Positions 56,512-64,000 of a DNA stretch of 64,000 nt are shown here, in pieces. The stretch's first letter is position 1. Each line of letters starts with the position of its first letter. The DNA is from Asanoa ferruginea (GTDB taxonomy: Bacteria > Actinomycetota > Actinomycetes > Mycobacteriales > Micromonosporaceae). Under the pieces are notes generated by a model, which was given only the letters and a program-made list of their open reading frames with translations, did no database searches and had not been told where the DNA came from. Where the stretch lies: assembly GCF_003387075.1 (NCBI RefSeq), contig NZ_QUMQ01000001.1:8246001-8310000 (forward strand), written 5' to 3'. A program made the translations under genes and the position numbers.

Positions 56512-57561
56512 GTGAGCAAATATTCGAACCCAGTGACCCTGGGCCTGGACACCTTCGGCGACGTCCTGTCCGACAACGCCGGCAAACCGGTCAGTCACCC
56601 GGAAACCATCCGCGGGCTGGTCGAGCACGCCGTGCTGGCCGACCAGGTCGGCCTGGACTTCTTCGGGATCGGCGAGCACCACACCTTCGACATGCCGCTG
56701 TCGGCGCCCGACCTGGTGCTGGCCGCGATCGCCGCGCGGACCAGCCGGATCCGGCTCGGTTCGGCGGTCACCGTGCTCAGCTCCGACGACCCGGTCCGGG
56801 TCTTCCAGCGCTACTCGACCCTGCACAGCCTCTCCAACGGGCGCGCCGAGGTGATCCTCGGGCGCGGGTCGAGCACCGAGTCGTTCCCACTGTTCGGCTT
56901 TGACCTGGCCGACTACGAGGAGCTGTTCGAGGAGAAGGTCGACCTTTTCGCCCGGCTGCTCACGGAGGAGCCGGTCACCTGGTCCGGCCGGCTGCGGGCG
57001 CCGCTGGTCAACGCCGACGTGGTGCCGCACACGGCGGGCGGCCCGATCCCGACCTGGATCGGCGTCGGGGGCAGCCCGAAATCGGTGATCCGGGCGGCCA
57101 CGTACGGGATGTCGTTGATGCTGGCGATCATCGGTGGGCCGGCCGAGCGCTTCGCGCCGTTCGCCGACCTGTTCCGCGAGGCGCAGCGCCGGCTCGAGCA
57201 GCCGGCGAAGCCGATCGGCGTGCACTCGCCTGGTCACATCGCCGACACCGACCAGGAGGCCTACGAGCAGCTCGTGCCGCACTACCTCGAGGTGCTCACC
57301 CGGATCGGCCGGCAGCGCGGGTGGCGCCCGCCGACCGCCGACCAGCTCCGGCACGAGATCGAGCACGGCTCCTGGTACGTCGGTTCGCCCGAGACCGTGG
57401 CCCCGAAGATCGTCAAGGCCCTGCGGACGCTCGGTACCGAGCGGTTCGACCTCAAGTACGGCCTGGCCGGCGTGCCGCACGACGCGGTCATGCGCAACAT
57501 CGAGCTGTACGGGACGAAGGTCGCGCCGTTGGTCCGCGAGATGCTCGCCGACGAGAGCTGA
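56512..57561 (+). CDS. LLM-class flavin-dependent oxidoreductase
   Basis: A 349-residue luciferase-like monooxygenase-type protein. Motifs: VTLGLDTFGD, GLDFFGIGEHHTFDMPLSAP, LAAIAARTSRIRLGSAVTVL, GRAEVILGRGSSTESFPLFG and PTWIGVGGSPKSVIRAA. This pattern (GEHH, GRGS) marks flavin-binding members that use FMN rather than F420. GTG 56512 is the start; the open frame further upstream is shadow sequence of the regulator and MMPL gene. It is divergent from its probable MmyB-type regulator. The substrate is unknown. Confidence 0.92.
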   Translation: MSKYSNPVTLGLDTFGDVLSDNAGKPVSHPETIRGLVEHAVLADQVGLDFFGIGEHHTFDMPLSAPDLVLAAIAARTSRIRLGSAVTVLSSDDPVRVFQRYSTLHSLSNGRAEVILGRGSSTESFPLFGFDLADYEELFEEKVDLFARLLTEEPVTWSGRLRAPLVNADVVPHTAGGPIPTWIGVGGSPKSVIRAATYGMSLMLAIIGGPAERFAPFADLFREAQRRLEQPAKPIGVHSPGHIADTDQEAYEQLVPHYLEVLTRIGRQRGWRPPTADQLRHEIEHGSWYVGSPETVAPKIVKALRTLGTERFDLKYGLAGVPHDAVMRNIELYGTKVAPLVREMLADES

Positions 57562-57610
57562 GTTCGCGTTCACGACAACCGGGTGCCGGTCACGCCGCGT
57601 CTGAAGGCGC

Positions 57611-59065
57611 GTGAACCTCTCGACGCGCCGATGCGGCGTGGCCGGCCTCGCCCTGGTCGCCCTGCTCGCCGGCTGCACCGCCGAAACACCAGCGGCGAGG
57701 CCGGGCCCGACCGCGCCGATCACCACCCAGACCGAGGAATATGCCGCCGGGCGGTCCACGCCCGTGCTCGACCCGATCTACCCCGAACACGGCACCGACG
57801 CGCTCGACGTGCTGCACTACGGGCTCGCGCTGGACTGGTCACCGACCAAACGGACGCTGACCGGCACGGCGACGCTGCGCATCCGGCCGACCAAAGACGC
57901 CCACTCGCTGACGCTCGACTTCAAGCCGTACACCATCGATGTGTTGACTCTTGACGCGCGACCCGTGACCGGCGCGGTGACCAGGGAGAAGCTGGTCGTG
58001 GAAACCCCGGTGCGGGCCGACGTGCCGGTCACCCTCGTGGTCGGCTACCACGGCAAGCCGTCACAGACACCGATGCCGTCACAGCGCGGCGACACGCACC
58101 CGCTCGGTTTGACCGTCGACAGCCAGGGCGGGGTCTGGACGATGCAGGAGCCGTTCGGCGCGTTCACCTGGTATCCCGCCAATGACCACCCTTCCGACGA
58201 GGCGCTCTACGACATCGCGGTCACCGTGCCGACGGGCTGGTCGGGGGTGGCCAGCGGCACGCCGGTCGGGCAGGACGGCAACACGTTCCGCTATCGCAGC
58301 ACCGTTCCCGTGGCGTCCTACGCGACCACGCTCGCGGTCGGGAAGTTCCGGAAGTCGACCGCCAAGGGGCCGCGCGGGATTCCCGTCACCTACTGGTATC
58401 GCGCCGACGATCCCGCCGTGCTGACCCACCTCAAACGCTCGACCACGCTGCTTTCCTGGCTGGACAAGCGTTTCGGGCCCTATCCGTTCGAGTCGGCCGG
58501 CGTCGTCGTGGTCGAGTCGGGCTCGGCGATGGAGACCCAGCAGATGGTCACGCTCGGCAACTTCTTCTCGATGGTCGACGCGCGGTGGTTCGACCTGACG
58601 ACGCTGCACGAGTTCGCGCACCAGTGGTTCGGCGACGCGGTCACGCTGACCGACTGGCGCGACATTTGGCTCAACGAGGGCTGGGCGCTCTACGCGCAGA
58701 AACTCTACGAAAAAGAGACCTACAACATCAGCGAAGCCGATTTCGTACGGGCCAGCCGGCAGCGCGACGGCGAGCTACGGGAGAAATACGGCCCACCGAG
58801 CCGGCCGGCGCGCAACCAGTTCGGTGCGAGCAACGTCTACTACGGCGGTGCGGCCATGCTCCGGCAACTGCACCAGGCGCTCGGCGACGAGCGGTTCTAC
58901 GCGCTGGCGCGGGGCTGGGTGCGGGAACACCTGAACACCCAACAGAGCCGGGCGAGCTTCACGGCGTACGTGAACAAGACGACCGGCCACGACTTCACCT
59001 CATTGATCGACGCGTGGCTGGACTCGCCGACCACGCCGCCGGAGACCGGGCCGCTGCCGGCGTGA
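57611..59065 (+). CDS. M1 family metallopeptidase, lipoprotein
   Basis: A 484-residue exported zinc aminopeptidase-like protein. Lipobox LLAGC with Cys 22. The M1 N-terminal beta domain (DVLHYGLALDWSPTKRTLTG) precedes the catalytic domain with HEFAHQWFGD (HEXXH zinc site) at about residues 333-342 and the third ligand Glu in WLNEGWALYAQ 18 residues further on. The GXMEN substrate motif reads SGSAMETQ, so the last residue of GAMEN is changed. It lacks the long C-terminal domain of PepN, as short bacterial M1 enzymes do. It probably trims peptides outside the cell. Confidence 0.93.
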   Translation: MNLSTRRCGVAGLALVALLAGCTAETPAARPGPTAPITTQTEEYAAGRSTPVLDPIYPEHGTDALDVLHYGLALDWSPTKRTLTGTATLRIRPTKDAHSLTLDFKPYTIDVLTLDARPVTGAVTREKLVVETPVRADVPVTLVVGYHGKPSQTPMPSQRGDTHPLGLTVDSQGGVWTMQEPFGAFTWYPANDHPSDEALYDIAVTVPTGWSGVASGTPVGQDGNTFRYRSTVPVASYATTLAVGKFRKSTAKGPRGIPVTYWYRADDPAVLTHLKRSTTLLSWLDKRFGPYPFESAGVVVVESGSAMETQQMVTLGNFFSMVDARWFDLTTLHEFAHQWFGDAVTLTDWRDIWLNEGWALYAQKLYEKETYNISEADFVRASRQRDGELREKYGPPSRPARNQFGASNVYYGGAAMLRQLHQALGDERFYALARGWVREHLNTQQSRASFTAYVNKTTGHDFTSLIDAWLDSPTTPPETGPLPA

Positions 59066-59109
59066 TGCGGGGCGGCGGGAGAACCCGGTCATCGGGCACA
59101 ATCTGCGGC

Positions 59110-59814
59110 GTGGCCGCCGATTCGTCGTTCGACGAGACCGTTGTCGACGACCCGGGTGCCCGAATTCTGTTCTGGGTGCTGTTCCCGGTGCTCGGCGCCG
59201 GGCTCGGCTGGGTGCTGCAGTGGGCCGCCGGCTGGATCGCCGACCTGCCGGTCGCGCCGTTGCACGCCGTCTTCAAGGCGATCGACGAGGCACCCGACCC
59301 GCAGGCGACGCTGGTCGCGATCGGCGTCGGCGCGGTCGTCGGCCTGGTCGTGTCGGTGCTGGCCGTCGCCGACATGCTGGTGGTGCGGGTCGGCACCGGC
59401 GAGGTCACGCTGACCCGGGGCGGGTCCAAGGAACGCCGGGTCGCCCGTGGTGACATCACCGCGGTGTTCTTCGATCGCGACTACCTCGTGCTGATCGGCC
59501 GGGAGGCGCGCGAGTTGGCCCGGGAGAAGACCGACCTGTCGAAGACCCGGATCGCGGAAGCGTTCACCAGCAAGGGCTATCCCTGGCGGGCCGACGGCGA
59601 CCCGCACCGCGACGAGTTCCGGATCTGGACCCGGCTCGACGACGACCTCCCGGGTGTCGCACACGGCCTCCTGATCGACCGGGCCGCCGCGCTGGAGAAG
59701 GGCAAGACTGACGACGCCGCCGAACTTCGCGAACAACTGCTGAAACTGGGCATCGTCGTACGCGATGAGAAGAGGAAACAGCAATGGCGGCGCGATCGGC
59801 GGGAGCTGGCGTGA
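59110..59814 (+). CDS. YqeB-like membrane protein
   Basis: A protein of about 234 residues from GTG 59110. Two helices (ILFWVLFPVLGAGLGWVLQW and ATLVAIGVGAVVGLVVSVLA) are followed by a PH-like cytoplasmic region: VTLTRGGSKERRVARGDITA, VFFDRDYLVLIGREARELAR and the C-terminal LREQLLKLGIVVRDEKRKQQ with W. It matches actinobacterial proteins called YqeB family; the function is unknown. ATG 59065, overlapping the stop of the metallopeptidase gene (TGATG), is an alternative start that would add 15 residues. It is followed by an overlapping gene. Confidence 0.8.
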   Translation: MAADSSFDETVVDDPGARILFWVLFPVLGAGLGWVLQWAAGWIADLPVAPLHAVFKAIDEAPDPQATLVAIGVGAVVGLVVSVLAVADMLVVRVGTGEVTLTRGGSKERRVARGDITAVFFDRDYLVLIGREARELAREKTDLSKTRIAEAFTSKGYPWRADGDPHRDEFRIWTRLDDDLPGVAHGLLIDRAAALEKGKTDDAAELREQLLKLGIVVRDEKRKQQWRRDRRELA

Positions 59815-60506
59815 CCCGGATCGCGATGTGGTCGGGGCCGCGCAACGTCTCGACGGCCCTGATGCGCAGCTTCGGCGCCCGCCCCGACTGCGCGGTCGTC
59901 GACGAGCCGCTCTACGCGTCCTACCTGGCAGCGACCGGGCTCGACCATCCCGGCCGGGCCGAGGTGCTGGCCAGCCAGCCGACGCGCTGGTCGTCCGCGG
60001 TCGCCGCGCTGGAGCGGCCTTCCGGGAAAGCGCTGCAATACGAGAAGCACATGGCGCACCACCTGCTGCCCGAGGTCGGCCGCGGCTGGCTCGGGCGGGT
60101 GACCAACGCCTACCTGATCCGCGACCCGGCCCACGTCGTCGCCTCCTACGCCAAGGTGCGCGGCGAACCGACGCTGGAAGACCTCGGCTACCCGCAACAG
60201 GTCGAGATCTTCCGCCGGCACGGCGGCCCGGTGCTCGACTCGGCGGCGCTGCTGCGTGACCCGGCCGGCCAGCTCAGCAAGCTGTGCGCGGCGCTGGGGA
60301 TCCCGTTCGACGAGGCGATGCTGCGCTGGGAGTCGGGCCCGCGGGACACCGACGGCGTGTGGGCGCCGCACTGGTATGCCGCCGTCGAGCAGTCGACCGG
60401 TTTCGCGCCCTATCGCGACTCGCCCGCGCCGGTGCCGGCGCACCTGGCCCCGCTGGTGGTCGCCGCGCAGCCGTTCTACGACGAGTTGGCCGCGCACCGC
60501 CTCTAG
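59811..60506 (+). CDS. Sulfotransferase-like protein
   Basis: A protein of about 231 residues. Start GTG 59811 gives MTRIAMWSGPRNVSTALMRS, a P-loop-like 5'-PSB motif of the sulfotransferase superfamily, and overlaps the upstream stop (GTGA); ATG 59784 with AGAGGAAAC upstream is the alternative. Further motifs are DEPLYASYLAATG, GKALQYEKHMAHHLLPEVGR, YLIRDPAHVVASYAKVR (3'-PB motif) and FDEAMLRWESGPRDTDGVWA. In many bacteria this protein is encoded beside or fused to a branched-chain-type aminotransferase, and here the convergent gene is one. Whether it transfers sulfate is unproven. Confidence 0.85.
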   Translation: MTRIAMWSGPRNVSTALMRSFGARPDCAVVDEPLYASYLAATGLDHPGRAEVLASQPTRWSSAVAALERPSGKALQYEKHMAHHLLPEVGRGWLGRVTNAYLIRDPAHVVASYAKVRGEPTLEDLGYPQQVEIFRRHGGPVLDSAALLRDPAGQLSKLCAALGIPFDEAMLRWESGPRDTDGVWAPHWYAAVEQSTGFAPYRDSPAPVPAHLAPLVVAAQPFYDELAAHRL

Positions 60507-61399
60507 ATCGCGGTGGCGTGGGCCTTCGCGTGCTCCTGGTAGATCGCGGCGAGCTTGCCGGTCACCGGTCCGGCCTGGCCCGAGCCGATCGTCCGGCCGT
60601 CGATCGTGGTGACGGCGGCCAGTTCGCCCATCGTGCCGGTGCAGAACACCTCGTCGGCGGTATACATCTCGACCAGCGAGACGTCGCGGACGGTGACCGG
60701 GATGCCGGCTGCGGGCGCGAGGTGGAGCACCGTGTCGCGGGTGATCCCTTCGGGGCAGGCGACCGTACGCGGGGTGACCAGCTCGCCACCGGTGACGGCG
60801 AACAGGTGGGTGGCGTTGGTCTCGGCGACGAACCCGCGCGGGTCGAGCATCAGCGCGTCGTCGGCGCCGGCCACGTTGGCCTCGATCTTCGCGAGGATCG
60901 AGTTGAGCAGGTTGGCATGGTGGATCTTCGGGTCGAGCACGTCGGCGCCGGGACGGCGGACACTCGCCGTGATCAGGGTGAGGCCGCTCGTGTCGTACAC
61001 CGGTGGCTTGTGCTCGGCAAGCACGATGAGCGTGCAGCCGGCGGTGTTGAGCCGCGGGTCCATGCCGCTGGTGAGCTTGACGCCGCGGGTGAGGGTCAAC
61101 CTGACGTGCACACCGTCACGCATGTCGTTGGCTGTCAGTGTTTCCTGGACGGCGCTTGTTATGTCCGAATCGGACGGAATGTTGGTGAAGGCGAGCGCGA
61201 TGGCGGACCGCCGCAGCCTTGCCAGGTGCGCTTGGAGGGCGAAAATCTTGCCGTCGTAGAGCCGGAGCCCTTCCCAGACCGCGTCGCCACCCTGGACAAC
61301 CGAGTCGAACGGCGACAAACCGGGCTCATCGCGGTGCCGAAGCACGCCGTTGACCCAATAGCGGATCTCAGCGTTCCGCGCGTCGTACCTCTGAAGCAT
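60503..61399 (-). CDS. Class IV aminotransferase (branched-chain type)
   Basis: A 298-residue PLP-dependent fold IV enzyme. Motifs: WVNGVLRHRDEPGLSPFDSV, WEGLRLYDGKIFALQAHLAR, VRLTLTRGVKLTSGMDPR, KIHHANLLNSILAKIEANVA (catalytic Lys near residue 159), ALMLDPRGFVAETNATHLFA (the Glu that binds PLP nitrogen) and EVFCTGTMGELAAVTTIDGR. Similar to IlvE but closer to the shorter branched-chain-aminotransferase-like group found next to sulfotransferase-like genes. ATG 61399. The two genes converge with a 4-bp overlap. The amino donor and acceptor are unknown. Confidence 0.92.
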   Translation of the reverse strand: MLQRYDARNAEIRYWVNGVLRHRDEPGLSPFDSVVQGGDAVWEGLRLYDGKIFALQAHLARLRRSAIALAFTNIPSDSDITSAVQETLTANDMRDGVHVRLTLTRGVKLTSGMDPRLNTAGCTLIVLAEHKPPVYDTSGLTLITASVRRPGADVLDPKIHHANLLNSILAKIEANVAGADDALMLDPRGFVAETNATHLFAVTGGELVTPRTVACPEGITRDTVLHLAPAAGIPVTVRDVSLVEMYTADEVFCTGTMGELAAVTTIDGRTIGSGQAGPVTGKLAAIYQEHAKAHATAI

Positions 61400-61458
61400 T
61401 CACCCAGCAGATCACGGCTGTCCACACGACTAGCGCCGAGGGCGGCCACAAGGGCAGA

Positions 61459-63984
61459 GTGTCCTGCGTGTCGCTGCCCTCCCCGCTCGCCGCCGCGCTG
61501 CGCCAGGCCCACGCGTTACGCGACGCCGGCGACCTGACCACGGCCCGGGCCATGCTGGCCGACGCACTCGACCGCGCCCGCCCGATGCTCGGCGACGACC
61601 ACCCTGAGCTGCTCGGCGGCCAACACGCGCTGGCCACGATGCACCGCGAGGCGGATGACCCCGCTGCGGCTCGGCGGGTGCTAGAGGACGCGATCGCCGC
61701 GGGCGAACTGCACTTGGGCGAGGCCAACCCGCTGATGCTGGCGCTCTCCTTCGACCTGGGCCACGTAGCCGAAGAGCTAGGCAACCGCCACGAGGCCCGC
61801 CGCAACTTCACCCGCGTCGCGACCTACGGCCCATCCGCTTTCGGTGAAGATCATCACATGGTACGCACAGCAGCCGCGTACCTATCCGCCGCCGGCGTCG
61901 AGGTCCCCCCGATCCCGCCGCTCCAGTCGGCCGTGGCCCCGCCGCCTCCGGGTTATCCACAGTCTCCCGGCTACGACCCGTTCGCACCTTCGCCCACGGC
62001 GCCGCCGGCTGCCGGCGGGCCGGGATTCGGGCCTGTCGCCCCCGGACCGATGCCGTCCGGCCCGGGTCCTGCCGGTTCCCAGGGTTTCCCGCCGCCGGTG
62101 GCCACGCCGCCCGGCCAGATGCCGGCCGGTCCACACAGCTTCGGCCCGTCGACACCAGGTCCGATGCCGCCGAGCCCGGGTCCTGCGGGCTCCCAGGGTT
62201 ATCCGCCACAGAACTTCGCACCCTCGGGCCCAGGTCCCGCCGGCCCCGACGCTTTCGCGGGGCCTGGTCCGCAGGATTTCGGGCCGCCCCCGACGGCACC
62301 GCCGGGACCAGCGGTATCCCGCCAGGCACAGGCCGGCGCTCCTGGCGTCGGATCGTCGACCGGCGGGCCGCGGGCTACCGCGTTCTCGCCGGGTGGCGGC
62401 GCTACATCGGCGGCGGGCGGAACGCCATCGGGGCCGCCCACGACCTGGCCGCCACCGGCCGGCGCCAGTGGCGGTGTCCCGCGGCAGCCACAGTCGCCCG
62501 CACCGGTTGCCGCCGCCGGCGGGCCAGGACAGGTGACGCACTCTCCGCGAGTGGTGCCGGCTGGGGGCGACCGAGGACCGGATGGGGCCTCCTTCGGCCC
62601 AGGGTCTGCTCCGCAAAGTGGGATGCCCCCGGGTGGGCCGGGCCGCGAGGTGGCGCCCGGGGTGTTCGTCGTCGCACCCGCCGGTGGCGCGGCAGACGGA
62701 GTTGCGGCGACCCGCGCCGCCGTCAACGCTCCCACCCAGGCTTTGCCTACCCAGCCGCCGCGGACCGGGGCTGCACCGGGGCAACAGGACGGTTGGTCGA
62801 ACCGGAACGAAGCCAGGCGCGGCACGTCTGCCGCGTCGGGCACGCCGCAGGAGGTCGCCGGCGGTTCGATGAACCCGATCGGGTGGAGCGGCCCGGCCAC
62901 CAACCCGAACGACCAGGGCGGCAACACCGCCACGTGGCAGACGACTGGCGGCAACGCCACCGAGCAGGGCGGCAACACCGCCACGTGGCAACCGACTGCC
63001 GGCAACGCCACCGACCAGGGCGGCAACACCGCCACGTGGCAACCAGCTGCCGGCAACGCCACCGACCAGGGCGGCAACACCGGCACATGGCAGCAAACTG
63101 GCGGCAACGCCAGCGATCAGGGCGGGAACGGTGGCACCTGGCCGCCGTCGGGTGGGCAACCCGGCCTTGGCTGGCCGGCCGCCGACGGCCAGCGCGGAGC
63201 CGCCCCCGGCCAACCGCGAATCGACCAGGCCGGCAATGGCCGGCAAGCCGCGAATGGGCAGGCGGGCAACGGTTGGCAGGCCGCCAACGGGCAGGGCGTG
63301 ACCGGATGGGGTGGACAGCCGACGGCCGCTCCTGGCTGGGGACCGCCTGGTGGCGCGCCCAGCGGAAACCCTCCCGGGCCGTGGGGGCGGGAGCTGGAGC
63401 CGGTGCGGCCGCGGATGCCGCAGGGCTTGGGAAACCGCCACGAACCTGGCGCCTCTCCTACCTCGGCGATCGAGGTGGCGCCCGTATCCCTGCATGGTCC
63501 GATGGCAGCCGCCGCGGCGCGGGAGCGGACGCGGGGGCGCAGTGCGACGGTGGCCGCGTTTGTCGCCGCCGCCGCGGCGGTCGTGGCCGCCGTGTTGGTG
63601 ATGTTCGTCGTGCTGCGGGACCACAATGACCCTTCGCGGGTCGATGCGCTGCCGGAGATCAGCGCGGGCGCACCGGTGCCGAGTGGGCCGGCGCTCGGTG
63701 GCGAGCCGCCGACCGACCTGGCCGTGCGGGAAGACGGCGACGGGCTGCTGTTGACCTGGCGCGATCCGACCGCGGGCACGGTGCCGTTCATCGTCGCCGC
63801 GGGGAAGGCCGGGACGCAGTTGCGGGCGATGGGGCCGGTTGAGCCCGGTGTGACCCGGTATCTGGCGAGTGGGTTGGCCACCGAGGCCGACTACTGCTTC
63901 ACCGTCGTAGCCGTCTACTCGACCGACCGCTATGCCACGTCCGGTCAGGTGTGTACCAACCGTTCGGCCCGTTCTCCGGGCTAA
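61459..63984 (+). CDS. Large TPR / Gly-Pro-rich / FN3 membrane protein
   Basis: 841 residues from GTG 61459 (GTG 61468 also possible). Residues about 1-130 are TPR-like helices (AAALRQAHALRDAGDLTTAR, ELLGGQHALATMHREADDPA). About 140-680 is a Pro/Gly-rich disordered region with five 17-residue Gln/Gly/Asn repeats. One membrane helix follows (VAAFVAAAAAVVAAVLVMFVV, about 695-715), then an extracellular fibronectin type III-like domain (PTDLAVREDGDGLLLTWRDP to YCFTVVAVYS). So the TPR side is cytoplasmic and the FN3 side outside. Function unknown; this layout resembles signalling or cell-envelope proteins of Micromonosporaceae. Confidence 0.85.
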   Translation: MSCVSLPSPLAAALRQAHALRDAGDLTTARAMLADALDRARPMLGDDHPELLGGQHALATMHREADDPAAARRVLEDAIAAGELHLGEANPLMLALSFDLGHVAEELGNRHEARRNFTRVATYGPSAFGEDHHMVRTAAAYLSAAGVEVPPIPPLQSAVAPPPPGYPQSPGYDPFAPSPTAPPAAGGPGFGPVAPGPMPSGPGPAGSQGFPPPVATPPGQMPAGPHSFGPSTPGPMPPSPGPAGSQGYPPQNFAPSGPGPAGPDAFAGPGPQDFGPPPTAPPGPAVSRQAQAGAPGVGSSTGGPRATAFSPGGGATSAAGGTPSGPPTTWPPPAGASGGVPRQPQSPAPVAAAGGPGQVTHSPRVVPAGGDRGPDGASFGPGSAPQSGMPPGGPGREVAPGVFVVAPAGGAADGVAATRAAVNAPTQALPTQPPRTGAAPGQQDGWSNRNEARRGTSAASGTPQEVAGGSMNPIGWSGPATNPNDQGGNTATWQTTGGNATEQGGNTATWQPTAGNATDQGGNTATWQPAAGNATDQGGNTGTWQQTGGNASDQGGNGGTWPPSGGQPGLGWPAADGQRGAAPGQPRIDQAGNGRQAANGQAGNGWQAANGQGVTGWGGQPTAAPGWGPPGGAPSGNPPGPWGRELEPVRPRMPQGLGNRHEPGASPTSAIEVAPVSLHGPMAAAAARERTRGRSATVAAFVAAAAAVVAAVLVMFVVLRDHNDPSRVDALPEISAGAPVPSGPALGGEPPTDLAVREDGDGLLLTWRDPTAGTVPFIVAAGKAGTQLRAMGPVEPGVTRYLASGLATEADYCFTVVAVYSTDRYATSGQVCTNRSARSPG
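62914..63168 (+). repeat. 51-bp tandem repeat in the TPR/FN3 gene, five copies
   Basis: Units start at 62914, 62965, 63016, 63067 and 63118. They encode QGGNTATWQPTAGNATD with variation at a few positions; the last is divergent. The period keeps the frame. Low-complexity Gln/Gly/Asn/Thr repeats with a regular Trp suggest a flexible or self-associating segment. Confidence 0.9.
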
Positions 63985-64000
63985 TCCACAATGGGTCGGT

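Overview
The window is high-GC DNA from an actinomycete, most likely a member of the Micromonosporaceae. Support for this comes from frequent GTG starts, two Scr1/DUF5753-type regulators with a DUF397 partner, F420-dependent oxidoreductases, a mycothiol-type maleylpyruvate isomerase family protein, sugar importers without their own ATPase, a CGAAC-N4-GTTCG SOS box and DUF6518/YqeB-type membrane proteins. The genus is inference. I found no rRNA, tRNA, CRISPR array, insertion sequence or phage block; the content is ordinary chromosome with accessory genes.

Layout. 1-2.1 kb: the end of an unidentified gene, a perfect 38-bp palindrome, a HxlR regulator divergent from a short-chain oxidoreductase, and a DUF6518 membrane protein. 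2.1-8.5 kb: a formate dehydrogenase operon (catalytic FdhA, iron-sulfur FdhB, NrfD-like anchor) followed by a YibE/F membrane protein. FdhA is a selenoprotein: an in-frame UGA at 7964-7966 lies at the selenocysteine position and is followed by a SECIS hairpin. 8.6-18.2 kb: small hypothetical proteins, a frameshifted DUF559-like nuclease gene, a PAP2 phosphatase, Lon, two F420-type oxidoreductases, and an amidase whose Tat signal peptide lies in a separate overlapping reading frame. 18.2-25.2 kb: a membrane protein, a frameshifted and catalytically degenerate MshEN-glycosyltransferase, a Gfo/Idh oxidoreductase, an AlkA-type glycosylase, and a LysR regulator divergent from an EamA exporter.

25.1-35.0 kb is a sugar locus. 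A ROK regulator, two permeases and a binding lipoprotein are divergent from a medium-chain dehydrogenase, a TIM-barrel epimerase and two glycosidases. The dehydrogenase and epimerase resemble E. coli YcjQ and YcjR, so I read the locus as uptake and 3-keto-type processing of an unusual glycoside, with hydrolases in place of the ycj phosphorylases. Long direct repeats in the divergent promoter are the likely operators.

35.0-42.0 kb: a mycothiol-dependent-type enzyme, a DUF402 protein, an 18-bp x 17 minisatellite at the end of a membrane-protein gene, PadR with its operator, and a divergent pair of Scr1-type regulators with small partner proteins. 42.4-49.7 kb: a large secreted alpha-amylase, a 5'-truncated NUDIX gene, SOS-controlled dinB, a PEP-mutase-family lyase behind a 33-bp minisatellite, and a DHDPS-fold protein that lacks the usual lysine. 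49.8-64 kb: an ABC exporter with MarR, an MMPL exporter with MarR, an XRE regulator with a luciferase-like oxidoreductase, an M1 metallopeptidase, a YqeB-like protein, a sulfotransferase-like protein convergent with a class IV aminotransferase, and a large TPR/FN3 membrane protein with internal repeats.

Two themes run through the window. Tandem duplications sit repeatedly at gene ends or gene junctions. Three apparent single-base frameshifts lie at short homopolymers, so assembly error has to be excluded before calling those genes pseudogenes.
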